NCBI RefSeq assembly: GCF_051175565.1
Contig: NZ_CP195105.1
Location: 1,054,001-1,118,000 of the forward strand
Source: Daejeonia sp002484105
Lineage (GTDB): Bacteria; Bacteroidota; Bacteroidia; Flavobacteriales; Weeksellaceae
DNA length: 64,000 nt
Direction of reading: 5' to 3'
A program made the translations under genes and the position numbers. The notes below the pieces were generated by a model that searched no databases, had not been told where the DNA came from, and saw only the letters and a program-made list of their open reading frames with translations. Below, one piece after another: positions 19,376 through 28,136 of the stretch. The stretch's first letter is position 1. Each line of letters opens with the position of its first letter.

Positions 19376-19654
19376 ATGCAAGCACCTAATCCATTTCAAC
19401 CCATCATGGATGGAATTGATGAGTTAAAAGAACTCCTTCATTCCATTAAAAAAGAACCAGATCTAGAATTAAAACAAAAATTCTACTCCTTCAAAGAAGC
19501 ATCGGCAATTCTAAAAGTTGATTATCAAACTGTACGTTCTCATGTGTTAAAGGGAAATATTAAAGCGGAACAAATTGGTAGATTTTACAGAATCAACCAT
19601 CTTGATTTAATGGAAGCCCTTAAAGATGTAAAATCCTTAAAATACAAAAGATAA
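19376..19654 (+). CDS. helix-turn-helix excisionase/regulator
   Basis: 92 aa. The C-terminal half (YSFKEASAILKVDYQTVRSHVLKGNIKAEQIGRFYRINHLDLMEAL) is an Xis/MerR-like HTH_17 domain. The N-terminal ~40 residues are acidic and helical. In related elements such proteins control excision or the replication and mobilization genes that follow. It is closed by a strong terminator, so it is expressed separately from the ATPase gene. Confidence 0.85.
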   Translation: MQAPNPFQPIMDGIDELKELLHSIKKEPDLELKQKFYSFKEASAILKVDYQTVRSHVLKGNIKAEQIGRFYRINHLDLMEALKDVKSLKYKR

Positions 19655-19683
19655 AGCACTACAATTACGAGTTGTAGTGCTTT
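19653..19683 (+). terminator. strong terminator after the HTH gene
   Basis: AAAGCACTACAA (19653-19664) and TTGTAGTGCTTT (19672-19683) form a perfect 12-bp stem overlapping the stop codon and followed by T-rich sequence. Confidence 0.9.
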
Positions 19684-19755
19684 GTATTTTATTATTTCTA
19701 ACAGTTGAAATATGGAGCAAATATAGTCCATATTTCTGAAAAATCATTTACAAAA

Positions 19756-20790
19756 ATGGACGAAAATAAATCAAAACTAACTGATCTATTCAAAGATCAG
19801 TTCAATGAATCAATAACTAAATTAGACAATAATCAAACAATTCTTATGGATTTATTGGCAAACGAATGGATAGAACGGGCAAAAAAGCTCCCTGATCCTA
19901 AACCTCTTTTCGGCAATATCTGGCATCAGGGTGAAGTGGCTTTTCTCTTTAGTAATACAGGAAAAGGGAAATCTATATTAGGAGTTCAGTTGGCAGAGTG
20001 CATCGCTTCAGGTGTTAATATTCTGAATATGGAGACCACTCAGCAAAGAACCATTCTTTTTGATTTCGAGCTATCATCGAAATCCTTCCAAAGAAGATAT
20101 ACGAATGAAAATAACATCTCTCATATTTTCAGCAATTATTTTATTCGGGTAGAGATAGACCGGAATAAATCGCTTCAATCAGAGGAAAAGTCGTTCGAAG
20201 AATTAATAATTGAATCTATTACCTATCACATAGAAAAATCTAAAGCCGAAGTTATTATCATAGACAATGTTACATTCTTATCAGCTACGAACGAAAAAAG
20301 TAAAGAGGCATTAGCCTTAATGAAACTTATTTTGGATCTATCTAGAAAGAGAAATATTGCTGTTTTGCTTATAGCTCATACTCCCAAAAGAGATATTTAC
20401 AAACCGATACAATTGGAAGATTTAGCAGGCTCTAAGGCTTTGTCCAATTTTACAGATGTCTGTTTTTGTATCGGTGAGTCCATCAAAGGAAGTCACATTC
20501 GCTATATCAAACAATTAAAAAATAGAAATTATCCTATTCATTTTGACGAAAATAATGTGATAGAATGTGAATTGCTAAAAGAAAATACTTTTTTGAAATT
20601 CAATTTTGTGGACTTTACAACTGAGGAAGAGCATTTGAAGAAACCCGCTGAAACTTCTGATGATAGGATTCAAGAGATAATTGAGCTAAAAAATGAAGGG
20701 AAATCTAATGTTGAAATTGGTAGAATTTTAGGGGTCAGTGAATCTGCCGTGAGAAGGCGAGTTAATAAATTTCAAAATAGAATACAGTAA
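19756..20790 (+). CDS. AAA/RepA-type helicase-like ATPase with C-terminal HTH
   Basis: 344 aa from the ATG at 19756; an upstream TTG at 19705 is in frame but less likely. Walker A is SNTGKGKS at about residues 75-82 and Walker B is EVIIIDNVTFLS, as in RecA/DnaB-fold AAA_25 proteins such as plasmid RepA helicases. The last ~35 residues (IIELKNEGKSNVEIGRILG, then VSESAVRRRV) form a resolvase-like helix-turn-helix. With the repeat region and primase downstream it looks like the replication helicase or loader of element 2. The HTH could bind the CGACGA repeats (inference). Confidence 0.8.
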   Translation: MDENKSKLTDLFKDQFNESITKLDNNQTILMDLLANEWIERAKKLPDPKPLFGNIWHQGEVAFLFSNTGKGKSILGVQLAECIASGVNILNMETTQQRTILFDFELSSKSFQRRYTNENNISHIFSNYFIRVEIDRNKSLQSEEKSFEELIIESITYHIEKSKAEVIIIDNVTFLSATNEKSKEALALMKLILDLSRKRNIAVLLIAHTPKRDIYKPIQLEDLAGSKALSNFTDVCFCIGESIKGSHIRYIKQLKNRNYPIHFDENNVIECELLKENTFLKFNFVDFTTEEEHLKKPAETSDDRIQEIIELKNEGKSNVEIGRILGVSESAVRRRVNKFQNRIQ

Positions 20791-21053
20791 ACTCCGACGA
20801 ATTGCGACGAGCAGATTATTGAATGTAAAAATTTGTTAATCAGATTTTTAAAATCTAAATTTTAACATATTCGTCTCGTCGCCGGATTATATAAGTAATT
20901 GCTCGTCGGTAGGTGACGAATGTTTTCCGGGACATTTTAGCGACGAGACGAATTGAGATAGTTTTTAAATAGAAATTGACTAAAAACATTTGATTATCAA
21001 TATTTTATAAATGATATTTTTTAAAATTTAACTCGTCGATCCTCGTCGCTAAA
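20791..21053. repeat. CGACGA repeat cluster, candidate replication origin or operator
   Basis: Seven copies of CGACGA (either strand) fall in 260 bp of otherwise AT-rich DNA, at 20795, 20805, 20876, 20902, 20941, 21032 and 21043. Larger perfect inverted repeats are ATTCGTCTCGTCGC (20869-20882) with GCGACGAGACGAAT (20940-20953), and TTTAGCGACGAG (20936-20947) with CTCGTCGCTAAA (21042-21053). The cluster separates the ATPase from the primase gene, where an origin or an operator would be expected. Confidence 0.75.
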
Positions 21054-21072
21054 CCATAATAAATTATACAAA

Positions 21073-22011
21073 ATGGCAAATTTCAGATTTTCCCTTCAGA
21101 AATACAATGGATCACAAACCAGGTTCATTTGTCCGAATTGTAGCAGAAAGGAATTTGTGAGATACATTGATAATGAATCCGGAGAATATTTGGATGATTA
21201 TGTAGGCAGATGCAATCGGATAGAGCAATGCGGCTATCATTTATCGCCCAGACAATACTTTGAAAGTAAAGGCGAAAAAGTACAGTATTTTTCATCAGAC
21301 AGAATCCCAAATAAACCAAGAGACACCTCATTTGTTGATGAAAATTTGCTTTTAGAATCTCTACATTCTGACACTCAATCGAGTAATCTTTATAGTTTTT
21401 TCACTAAATATTTTGAAGAAGGAAAAGTAGAAAGAACATTCAGAAAGTATTTGGTTGGAGTTTCCAACAAATGGCAAAACGCAACCATTTTCTGGCAAGT
21501 TGATCAAGAGATGAAAGTTCGAGCGGGGAAAATAATGCAATACAATCCTGAAACAGGACGACGAGACAAAAAGAAATTTTTTTGGATTAAAAACCAAACA
21601 GAAAACACAGAAATGAGACAATCCTTTTTCGGATTACACTTAATAAACTATTTCAAGAATTGCAAAATTGGAATTGTTGAATCTGAAAAAACAGCGATGC
21701 TTTGCGATTTGTTCTTTGATGAGAAAATAATCTGGTTGGCTACGGGAGGATTGGAAGGAATTAATGAAAGAAAACTAAAAGATTTGAAAGATCGAGAGGT
21801 GATTCTATTTCCCGATTTAAGTAATCAAAAATCAAATAATAGTGCTTACGCGAAATGGAAAACGAAAGCAGAAACACTTGGCAAAAAACTAAAAATGAAC
21901 ATTAAAATCAACAATTATTTAGAGATGTTTTCATCTGATTTGGAAAAAGAAAATCAGTTGGATATTGGAGATTTTATTACCAGTGAGGTTAGATGTCGGA
22001 AAACCTTATAA
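21073..22011 (+). CDS. zinc-ribbon/TOPRIM primase-like protein
   Basis: 312 aa. The N-terminal zinc ribbon is FICPNCSRKEF (CxxC) with later C-x5-C (GRCNRIEQCGYH). A TOPRIM-like region follows at about residues 195-260: KIGIVESEKTAML (conserved Glu), IWLATGGLEG and EVILFPDL. This pattern fits the DUF6371/PG0870-type primases of Bacteroidota mobile elements. It would prime replication or transfer synthesis of element 2. It lies between the CGACGA repeats and the candidate oriT; its promoter is probably within or after the repeats. Confidence 0.8.
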   Translation: MANFRFSLQKYNGSQTRFICPNCSRKEFVRYIDNESGEYLDDYVGRCNRIEQCGYHLSPRQYFESKGEKVQYFSSDRIPNKPRDTSFVDENLLLESLHSDTQSSNLYSFFTKYFEEGKVERTFRKYLVGVSNKWQNATIFWQVDQEMKVRAGKIMQYNPETGRRDKKKFFWIKNQTENTEMRQSFFGLHLINYFKNCKIGIVESEKTAMLCDLFFDEKIIWLATGGLEGINERKLKDLKDREVILFPDLSNQKSNNSAYAKWKTKAETLGKKLKMNIKINNYLEMFSSDLEKENQLDIGDFITSEVRCRKTL

Positions 22012-22141
22012 CGCTGCGAAATATCGAGATGTGCCAAATGGGCCACAAACCGTCCCGGATTTGCATCGCATTGGGCATCTCGCTTTTGTCTCCCGAAGGT
22101 CGCAAAAGGGGAAATTGTTTCACAATTTAATTTAAAAAAAT
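22012..22141. other. candidate oriT upstream of mobilization genes
   Basis: This 130-bp stretch directly before mobC has several inverted repeats: CGAGATG (22025-22031) with CATCTCG (22076-22082), CTTTTG with CAAAAG around 22083-22107, and AAATTG-TTTCA-CAATTT at 22112-22128. It also has the near-repeats GCATCGC and GCATCTCGC. It is richer in G+C than its flanks. Transfer origins of mobilizable elements usually lie here; the nick site cannot be read. Confidence 0.6.
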
Positions 22142-22444
22142 ATGAAAAAAACACAGACGTTAAAATTCAGGATAACACCTCTGGAAGATAAAATTATTAG
22201 AATGAAAGCAGAAAATTCCGGACTTAGCCTCTCCGAATTTCTGAGACGCACAGCTCTTGATCTGGAAATAAAAAACAAGCTTACAGAAGATGAGATAATC
22301 TGTTACAAAAATCTCTCTAAATATTCAGACAACTTCCGTAGGATTTCCAATTTATTTAAGCAGGGAAATGTTACAGGAATGAAATGTGAAACCATGGAAA
22401 CATCAAGACTGATCCGCGAACATTTGGAAAAATTAAAAAAATAG
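22142..22444 (+). CDS. mobC: MobC-like mobilization accessory protein (ribbon-helix-helix)
   Basis: 100 aa. LKFRITPLEDKIIRMKAENSGLSLSEFLRRTAL is a ribbon-helix-helix N-terminus typical of MobC/MbpA proteins of Bacteroidota, followed by a helical tail with IRMK/FRRISNLFKQGN. It binds oriT and helps the relaxase form the relaxosome. It ends 3 bp before the relaxase gene, so the pair is coupled. The DNA just upstream has the features expected of oriT. Confidence 0.88.
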   Translation: MKKTQTLKFRITPLEDKIIRMKAENSGLSLSEFLRRTALDLEIKNKLTEDEIICYKNLSKYSDNFRRISNLFKQGNVTGMKCETMETSRLIREHLEKLKK

Positions 22445-22447
22445 GAA

Positions 22448-23392
22448 ATGATAGGGAAAGCAAAATCCTGTATTGGAGGTTATTCATTGTTCCATTATGT
22501 AATCGATTCGGATAAGGGATATGAATTGGAAAGGAATAGCCTCTGTGGCGAAACACCTTTGGAAGTTATGCAGGAAATGAAAATCCTGCAGGATTTCAAC
22601 CAAAGGGCGACCAATAAACTTATTTCGATGGTGCTTTCTCCCCACGTTGAAGATGGAGAGAAACTGACTAAAAAGCAACTGCGAGAATTGCTAAGCCAAT
22701 TTTTTGATGAAATGAATATACACGCTCGAGATAACCAATATCTTGCATTTGTACATACGGAAAAACGCCACAGACACATTCATATTCTTTTGAACCGCGT
22801 GAAAGAAGATTCAAACCTAATTCCGGATCATCATATTGGAAAACAAGCTCAATGGGCAGCGCACCGCATAGCGGAAAAAAACGGACTTATATCTGCCAAA
22901 CAAATGAGGATTGATAAAATTAAAGCAACAGAAAAAATACATTTGGGTTCGCAAAAGATCAGAAAAGATATTTACAGAAAACATCTTTTGGTAATAGCCA
23001 AAAACCCTGGGACAATGGAAAAATATCTTTCAGAGATGAGAAAACTTGGGATTTCATTTATCCCAAGCATTAACAGGCAGGGGCAATTGCAAGGTTTCCG
23101 GATTCGGGATTTGGAAACCCAAACCGAGATGAAAGCCAGTGATGTTCACCGGAAAATGAGTCTGAAAGGTTTAATAAATGCTGGTTTGTATTTTGAAAAC
23201 CACAATCATCTCAGTACAACAATGAACAATGAAAAAGAAAACAAAAACATTTTTCATTCCTTAAAAAATTATTCTAATGAACAGAAAGCCAAAGAGCAAA
23301 AATCTGTACTGGACATTTTGCTCCAACCTTCCTACTCGATGGCAGAACCGGATAACGATCCGCTTAAAAAGAGAAGAAAAAAACGAAGATAA
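22448..23392 (+). CDS. mobA: MobA/MobP-type relaxase
   Basis: 314 aa. The N-terminus (KAKSCIGGYSLFHYVI) and the metal-binding motif HRHIHILLNRV near residue 112 (HxHxxxNR) are those of VirD2-like relaxases (MobP, MbpB type). GLISAKQ and later basic blocks fit DNA binding. The likely nucleophile Tyr is in the N-terminal region (Y17 or Y22). It would nick oriT and pilot single-stranded element DNA through a helper conjugation system. No helicase domain is fused. Close spacing on both sides supports a mobC-mobA-23402 operon. Confidence 0.9.
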   Translation: MIGKAKSCIGGYSLFHYVIDSDKGYELERNSLCGETPLEVMQEMKILQDFNQRATNKLISMVLSPHVEDGEKLTKKQLRELLSQFFDEMNIHARDNQYLAFVHTEKRHRHIHILLNRVKEDSNLIPDHHIGKQAQWAAHRIAEKNGLISAKQMRIDKIKATEKIHLGSQKIRKDIYRKHLLVIAKNPGTMEKYLSEMRKLGISFIPSINRQGQLQGFRIRDLETQTEMKASDVHRKMSLKGLINAGLYFENHNHLSTTMNNEKENKNIFHSLKNYSNEQKAKEQKSVLDILLQPSYSMAEPDNDPLKKRRKKRR

Positions 23393-23401
23393 TCTAAGCA
23401 A

Positions 23402-23887
23402 ATGACAAAGAATTTAAAATTACAGGATGTTTTAATGGTATTTATAAAGGAACTTGAAACCGTTAAAACCAAATTAGGAACTGATGAAAAAATTATTTCT
23501 GCGACCAACCAAAAACTTGAAGAAATTAAAAATACCGAAGTGAAAGTGGATTCCTCGTCTTTGAAAGCTATCCTTCAAAGGAATGAAAAGACATTTAAAA
23601 AATATGAAGAAGCCCTGAAAAATCTCTCCATTGACCATGAAGAGAAGATTAAAGCTGCTTCTAAAAAAGCCAATCAATATGAGTTGTATTTTTATTCAGC
23701 ACTGGCTTTTCTTTTCAGTTTATCTTCTGCTTTTCTGGCTTATGGTCTAAATCAACATCATCATAAAAAAGAGGCAGAAAGAAAAATGGAATTTTATTTC
23801 AGAGAAGCTGCTTCACGCAATGATTTTTTGAAGGAAAATAATCTCAAGCAAAAGTTTAAAGAATGGAAACTTAAAGAAGCGAAATAG
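23402..23887 (+). CDS. coiled-coil membrane protein of the mobilization operon
   Basis: 161 aa. A lysine- and glutamate-rich coiled coil covers about residues 10-95, then one transmembrane helix (LYFYSALAFLFSLSSAFLAYGL split around residues 98-120) and a charged tail. It starts 9 bp after the relaxase. Proteins of this layout often follow relaxase genes in Bacteroidota mobilizable elements and may link the relaxosome to the membrane coupling apparatus. Family not recognised. Confidence 0.75.
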   Translation: MTKNLKLQDVLMVFIKELETVKTKLGTDEKIISATNQKLEEIKNTEVKVDSSSLKAILQRNEKTFKKYEEALKNLSIDHEEKIKAASKKANQYELYFYSALAFLFSLSSAFLAYGLNQHHHKKEAERKMEFYFREAASRNDFLKENNLKQKFKEWKLKEAK

Positions 23888-23895
23888 AGAAAGAG

Positions 23896-24207
23896 CTAAA
23901 CAAATATCCTTTTCCACTTGGTAATCGTATTCCTGCTGATCCCGAAATGTTTGGAAAGTTCGGAATTGTTCAGATGGTGTTTTTTCTGATAATCTAAAAT
24001 TTTTAATATGTCCGATTTTGTGTACGAGCGGTGTCTTTGGTTTTGCGCATTGTTACCGAATATTTTTTCGTTTATTTCGATGATATCTACACCGGACAAA
24101 TGTTTCTTTTCGGCTATGGTTTTGCAAATTTCCTTTTTCTCGGGAAATTTTTGGCTGATTATATCTATGAATATTCTTTTGTAGTTGATTTCTTGCTCTT
24201 TTGCCAT
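23896..24207 (-). CDS. helix-turn-helix protein (transposase-N-like)
   Basis: 103 aa. The C-terminal part SYTKSDILKILDYQKKHHLNNSELSKHFG, then ISRNTITKWK, is a homeodomain-like HTH of the kind found at transposase N-termini. No DDE domain follows. It is the last of three short minus-strand genes (24932 to 23896) that together look like a small regulatory set next to the large surface protein gene. It converges with the mobilization operon 8 bp away. Confidence 0.65.
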   Translation of the reverse strand: MAKEQEINYKRIFIDIISQKFPEKKEICKTIAEKKHLSGVDIIEINEKIFGNNAQNQRHRSYTKSDILKILDYQKKHHLNNSELSKHFGISRNTITKWKRIFV

Positions 24208-24216
24208 AGTGTTTTT

Positions 24217-24531
24217 TTAGGAAAAAATATGTTTCTTTTTGCTCAGGAGATTTGCTTCTACAAACTCCATTTTTTCTGTGGGCTGGTAGAAGATGTTTTT
24301 AACGGCAATACCCAAAATATATTCGGTAATGGCAATATCTGCCACACGACCGTCTTCGATAAAAAATACAATTTCGTCCGTAAAGATTAATCCTCTGGAA
24401 AACCGATAAAAAAGCACATCACTCCCGGGAAACCGTAGTGGGTTGCTGCCAAGTTCTTTAAGAACCTCATACTCTTGTTTACCGAGATATTTTTTCAAAT
24501 AGTTGCGGAGTTTTTGTATTTGCTGATCCAT
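24217..24531 (-). CDS. hypothetical protein
   Basis: 104 aa, soluble. QIQKLRNYLKKYLGKQEYEVLKELG is a helical start and EIVFFIEDGRVADIAITEYILG a strand-like middle. No motif is recognised. It overlaps the upstream HTH gene by 37 bp and precedes the next by 9 bp, so the three are probably co-transcribed. Function unknown. Confidence 0.6.
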   Translation of the reverse strand: MDQQIQKLRNYLKKYLGKQEYEVLKELGSNPLRFPGSDVLFYRFSRGLIFTDEIVFFIEDGRVADIAITEYILGIAVKNIFYQPTEKMEFVEANLLSKKKHIFS

Positions 24532-24932
24532 TTGTATAAGGTGGTTTTAGGTATTCTATATTTTTCAATAATTTCTTTTTTGGATTGTTTCCCCGTTTTA
24601 ACCTGTTCCAGAATAAAACCTATGATTTCTTGGGTATAGATATTTTTCCGGAATTGAGGTAACGAAGATTTTTTCTTTTTAACATCCTTTTCTTCTCTTG
24701 CGGAAGGAGGAGCATACAAAATCAGATGCTGCGTGTATATTCTAAAAAAATCATAATTCAATATTTTGCTCCATTTCAGAAGTATTTCAGTATCCAAACT
24801 TTTGGCTTGATATATTTTCTGAATTTCCTTTTCCGAGCATTTAAAGAAATTACAGATGCGGGACATTTCTATCCCGCTTTCTGTAACTTTTTTTTCAATC
24901 ATTTGTCCTATATGAAGGATTTTGAAATTCAT
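24495..24932 (-). CDS. HTH protein with two DNA-binding-like segments
   Basis: 145 aa. Residues ~1-75 (IGQMIEKKVTESGIEMSRICNFFKCSEKEIQKIYQAKSLDTE, broken here for length) look like an XRE-type HTH. Residues ~95-140 (EIIGFILEQVKTGKQSKK, EIIEKYRIPKTTLYKWIS) are a second, transposase-like HTH. It lies 10 bp after the stop of the surface protein gene on the same strand, so it may be in that operon. Likely a regulator; target unknown. Confidence 0.65.
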   Translation of the reverse strand: MNFKILHIGQMIEKKVTESGIEMSRICNFFKCSEKEIQKIYQAKSLDTEILLKWSKILNYDFFRIYTQHLILYAPPSAREEKDVKKKKSSLPQFRKNIYTQEIIGFILEQVKTGKQSKKEIIEKYRIPKTTLYKWISKYKNSATI

Positions 24933-24942
24933 GTTTAATGAA

Positions 24943-27270
24943 TTATTTTGATAAAAGCTGATTGATTTGATTTTGTTGTATTTTAACCAATTCTTTTAGC
25001 TCATCAATCTGTTTTTGCTGCTCAATTGTGTACAGATATAATTCTTCAACTTTTTCTAAAGTTTGATTTTGCAATGCCCCCATATCAATATCATACGATT
25101 TTGTTTGAGTATTATATATTTCTTTAGCAGACATTACTCCCGGAAGATGATGATTTTTCTTCAGAAATTTTTCAACTTCATATATGTTTGACGAAAAAGT
25201 ATAATTCGAATTCAAATCGGAAGTGCCTGTGTAATACTTTTGGAAAACATAATCTGGAATTGAAGTTGTTGTATTCATGAAAACACTTCCTTGTGCTCTA
25301 ATATTTCCTTCAGCATAAATACCTCCTAAAACTTTAAATAATTCATCATTTACAGGATCAATTTTTGCAAGGTTATTTGCTCCATTAATTCCTCTAAGAT
25401 TTCCAATAATGGTGTATCCATCTTTCCTTGTAGTGATGACTGATCTCGGTATTACTGTTGAAGTTGTTGTAGACTCACTATTTCCTACTGAAAACATTAT
25501 AGGGTTATTGGCTAAACTTGTAGCAATATTGCTGTTTGCGCTTATAGCTACTACGTTTGACAAAGGTTGCCATCCCAACAAAGTTTGACCAATAACATCT
25601 GGGTCTGATTTTAGGTTGTGACCTAATATTGTTTGGTAAGTACCTTGTGCCCATAAGGAACTTCCTGCTGCAAGTGTTTGAAAAGCGGTAGGTTTAAGTC
25701 TTATTCCGTAGCCAAATACCATAGAGTTCTTACCATCTATCACTAAGGTTCGACCTAATGCTGTATTTTCAGAAGCAGTTGTTGTACTTTCATCATGCTT
25801 GATATTGTTACCAACTATAGTATTATTATCTGCATTTATAATGTTTTGAGAGCCTAAAATGTAAGTACTTGTAGCAGATGTTGTATTACCTGCTCCAAAT
25901 GCGGCTGAATTATTGCCAGAAATGGTATTGCTTTTACCAATTGCATAAGACGAATTTCCTGAATTTGTATTTTCTTGCCCAAAAGAATAAGAATTTCCTC
26001 CAGAGGTTTTATTCGAAAACCCAATCCCATAAGAGTCTTGTCCTGAAGTCAACGATTTTCCTATAGCATACGCACGATAGCCTCCTGTAACAGCTCCATC
26101 TCCAATAGCAAAGGAATTTCTAGCTTCTTTAACTGTTGTCCCATCAATATCATAACCTGTTTTTGAACCAATTCCAATAGCGAAGGAATAGTCCGAGGTT
26201 GAGATTGTTTGACTCCCGAAAGAAAAAGCTTGAGAACCTATTGCTTTTGCACTACGTCCAATTGCAAATGCTGTATTACCTCCAGTTATGGATTCATAGC
26301 CAATTGCAAAAGAGTTTGATGCATCTTTAGCCGTAGTGCCATCTAGATCAAATCCAGCTTTGGACACATAACCAATAGCATAAGAATTGGCCGATGTAGC
26401 TATAGAGCCATTTCCAAATGAAAAAGATCTATATCCTGTTGATTTTGTTAGTCGACCAATAGCATAAGCAGATTCGCCACCAGTAATCGCATTTTCCCCA
26501 ATTGCAAAAGAACCAATAGCTGATTTAGATGTAGTACCATCCACATCATAACCTGTTTTTGTATTTAATCCAATAGCAAAAGAATTTGCAGAGTTTGTAA
26601 TATTTTGATATCCAATTGCGTTACTATTATCACTGTTAGCCGTGGAATTAAATCCTATTCCGGTGGAATTTGTACCTATAGCTGAAGAGTTCTGTCCAAA
26701 TGCAAAAGAGTTGATGCCCACTACGATAGGCGTAGAGCCGTTGGCCATTATTTTTGCATTTCCGCCACGAATAGAGCCTTTAACATCTAAATCTGCTCCA
26801 GAGATAAATCCAGTTGATTTTTTAATAGCGACAGAGCCATTTTGGTAAATATTTTGAGTATTAGCAGTTGCTTGGGAGGCATCGGTTTGGTTGTACCATG
26901 GTTCTGTCCCCGCAGCATCGTAACCACTTCTCAGTTTTACCCACTGTCCATTTGAATTGTCGAGCGTACTATCGAAATAATAATAACCTATTGATGTTAC
27001 ATTTGCAGTTTTAGTAGACGTATTTGTTGATACTAAAGCCTCTGTAACATAAACAATAGCAGCATTCTGATCTGATGTATATTTACTGTCATTAGATTTT
27101 AATTGTTGTCCTGTTAATCTAGGTGCAATTAATCCGTCTACTTTTGTTGTACTTGTAGGAGAAGCTTTTATTTCTAAAGTAGCTTTTGGGGTATCAGTGT
27201 CTATACCGACTTGACTATATACAAAGGAGCTTAATACTAATGCTCCGAGAAGAATTACGTTTTTTTTCAT
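24943..27270 (-). CDS. secreted YadA-head-repeat surface protein
   Basis: 775 aa. A signal peptide (MKKNVILLGALVLSSFVYSQ) is followed by a Bacteroidota-type start (VGIDTDTPKATLEI). Residues ~180-560 carry many ~14-residue repeats of the form xAIGxxSxAxGxxS (FAFGQNSSAIGTNSTGIG, SYAIGKSNTISGNNSAAFG), the left-handed beta-roll of YadA-type adhesin heads. The C-terminal ~90 residues (HHLPGVMSAKEI, MGALQNQTLEKVEELYLY) are a coiled-coil end like the S74-peptidase or tail-fibre-like C-termini common in flavobacteria. No YadA anchor barrel is present, so attachment is by other means. A probable surface adhesin or fibre. The repeats could vary by recombination. Confidence 0.8.
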   Translation of the reverse strand: MKKNVILLGALVLSSFVYSQVGIDTDTPKATLEIKASPTSTTKVDGLIAPRLTGQQLKSNDSKYTSDQNAAIVYVTEALVSTNTSTKTANVTSIGYYYFDSTLDNSNGQWVKLRSGYDAAGTEPWYNQTDASQATANTQNIYQNGSVAIKKSTGFISGADLDVKGSIRGGNAKIMANGSTPIVVGINSFAFGQNSSAIGTNSTGIGFNSTANSDNSNAIGYQNITNSANSFAIGLNTKTGYDVDGTTSKSAIGSFAIGENAITGGESAYAIGRLTKSTGYRSFSFGNGSIATSANSYAIGYVSKAGFDLDGTTAKDASNSFAIGYESITGGNTAFAIGRSAKAIGSQAFSFGSQTISTSDYSFAIGIGSKTGYDIDGTTVKEARNSFAIGDGAVTGGYRAYAIGKSLTSGQDSYGIGFSNKTSGGNSYSFGQENTNSGNSSYAIGKSNTISGNNSAAFGAGNTTSATSTYILGSQNIINADNNTIVGNNIKHDESTTTASENTALGRTLVIDGKNSMVFGYGIRLKPTAFQTLAAGSSLWAQGTYQTILGHNLKSDPDVIGQTLLGWQPLSNVVAISANSNIATSLANNPIMFSVGNSESTTTSTVIPRSVITTRKDGYTIIGNLRGINGANNLAKIDPVNDELFKVLGGIYAEGNIRAQGSVFMNTTTSIPDYVFQKYYTGTSDLNSNYTFSSNIYEVEKFLKKNHHLPGVMSAKEIYNTQTKSYDIDMGALQNQTLEKVEELYLYTIEQQKQIDELKELVKIQQNQINQLLSK

Positions 27271-27378
27271 TATATAATTTATTATTGTTTTCTGTATTTT
27301 ATGGAAATAGAACGTCCCTTTCTTTTTCGTTTTGAAAAGAAGTTTCTATTTTATTAATTTCTTTGAAATAGATTATTG

Positions 27379-27975
27379 CTAAATCACAGGTGGGGGTCTT
27401 GTTTTTATATCTTTTCCTGAAATAAGATTATAAATTATCTTTTTATAAATCTGAGATTCATGGAATAATCCTAATAGAATGAGGCATAACAATAAAAGAT
27501 AACATGTTAAAATTGAAAATAATCTTTTTACCGGATTATTGGTAAAAGCAATAGGATTTTTTTCTTTTAATTGGAAATAAGATGTATTGTTTGCTTGCTC
27601 TTTATATGTAAATTCTGGAGGATGATTTTGTTGAATATTTTTTCTTTCAATACTCTGCTTTTCAATATGGGACTTATGAATATCAAATTCGGTTATTGCA
27701 AGAGTTTTATTTTTTTCGGAAGAAAGAATAGTAATTTCAGAATTGGACAGCATTTTGGGATTGCTGATGGTAGTTCCTTCTGTAATGTAAATTTTTGTTT
27801 TACTTTTTTTTGCTTCAATTTCGGAGACAATAGCTCCCGGAGCAACGTAAAAATCCGCAGAATCTTTTATAAAAATATTAGCGGAAAATTTTAATGAAAA
27901 CAATACAGCAAATACAAAATAATACTTTTTGTATTTGCTGATATTTGTGTTTTTAAATAAACTTTTTTTCACCAA
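27379..27975 (-). CDS. hypothetical membrane-anchored protein
   Basis: 198 aa. An N-terminal hydrophobic segment (YYFVFAVLFSLKFSANIFI) acts as signal or anchor. The middle DFYVAPGAIVSEIEAKK and YITEGTTISNPKML looks like a small beta-rich extracytoplasmic domain. A second helix (LFSILTCYLLLLCLILLGLF) lies near residues 150-170, and the tail KTRPPPVI is short and polar. It is 108 bp upstream of the surface protein gene on the same strand and may be expressed with it. Family not recognised. Confidence 0.65.
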   Translation of the reverse strand: MVKKSLFKNTNISKYKKYYFVFAVLFSLKFSANIFIKDSADFYVAPGAIVSEIEAKKSKTKIYITEGTTISNPKMLSNSEITILSSEKNKTLAITEFDIHKSHIEKQSIERKNIQQNHPPEFTYKEQANNTSYFQLKEKNPIAFTNNPVKRLFSILTCYLLLLCLILLGLFHESQIYKKIIYNLISGKDIKTRPPPVI

Positions 27976-28136
27976 CTCTGTTTGTGTAGGAATTGGGACA
28001 AAAGTATTTTTAAGTATGCTGTGTTAAAAGAACAAGTCTGTTACTTTTAAAAAAACTAACAATGTATAAATTTTAAACAGTTTATTATTAAATAGTTACG
28101 ATTTAGCTAAATTAAAACATAGTATATCTAAAAAAG

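Noticed and set aside
24943..27270. Repeat array that might be mistaken for a CRISPR or satellite
   Set aside because: The repetition is at protein level with varied codons; there are no constant DNA repeats with unique spacers. No CRISPR array was seen in the window.
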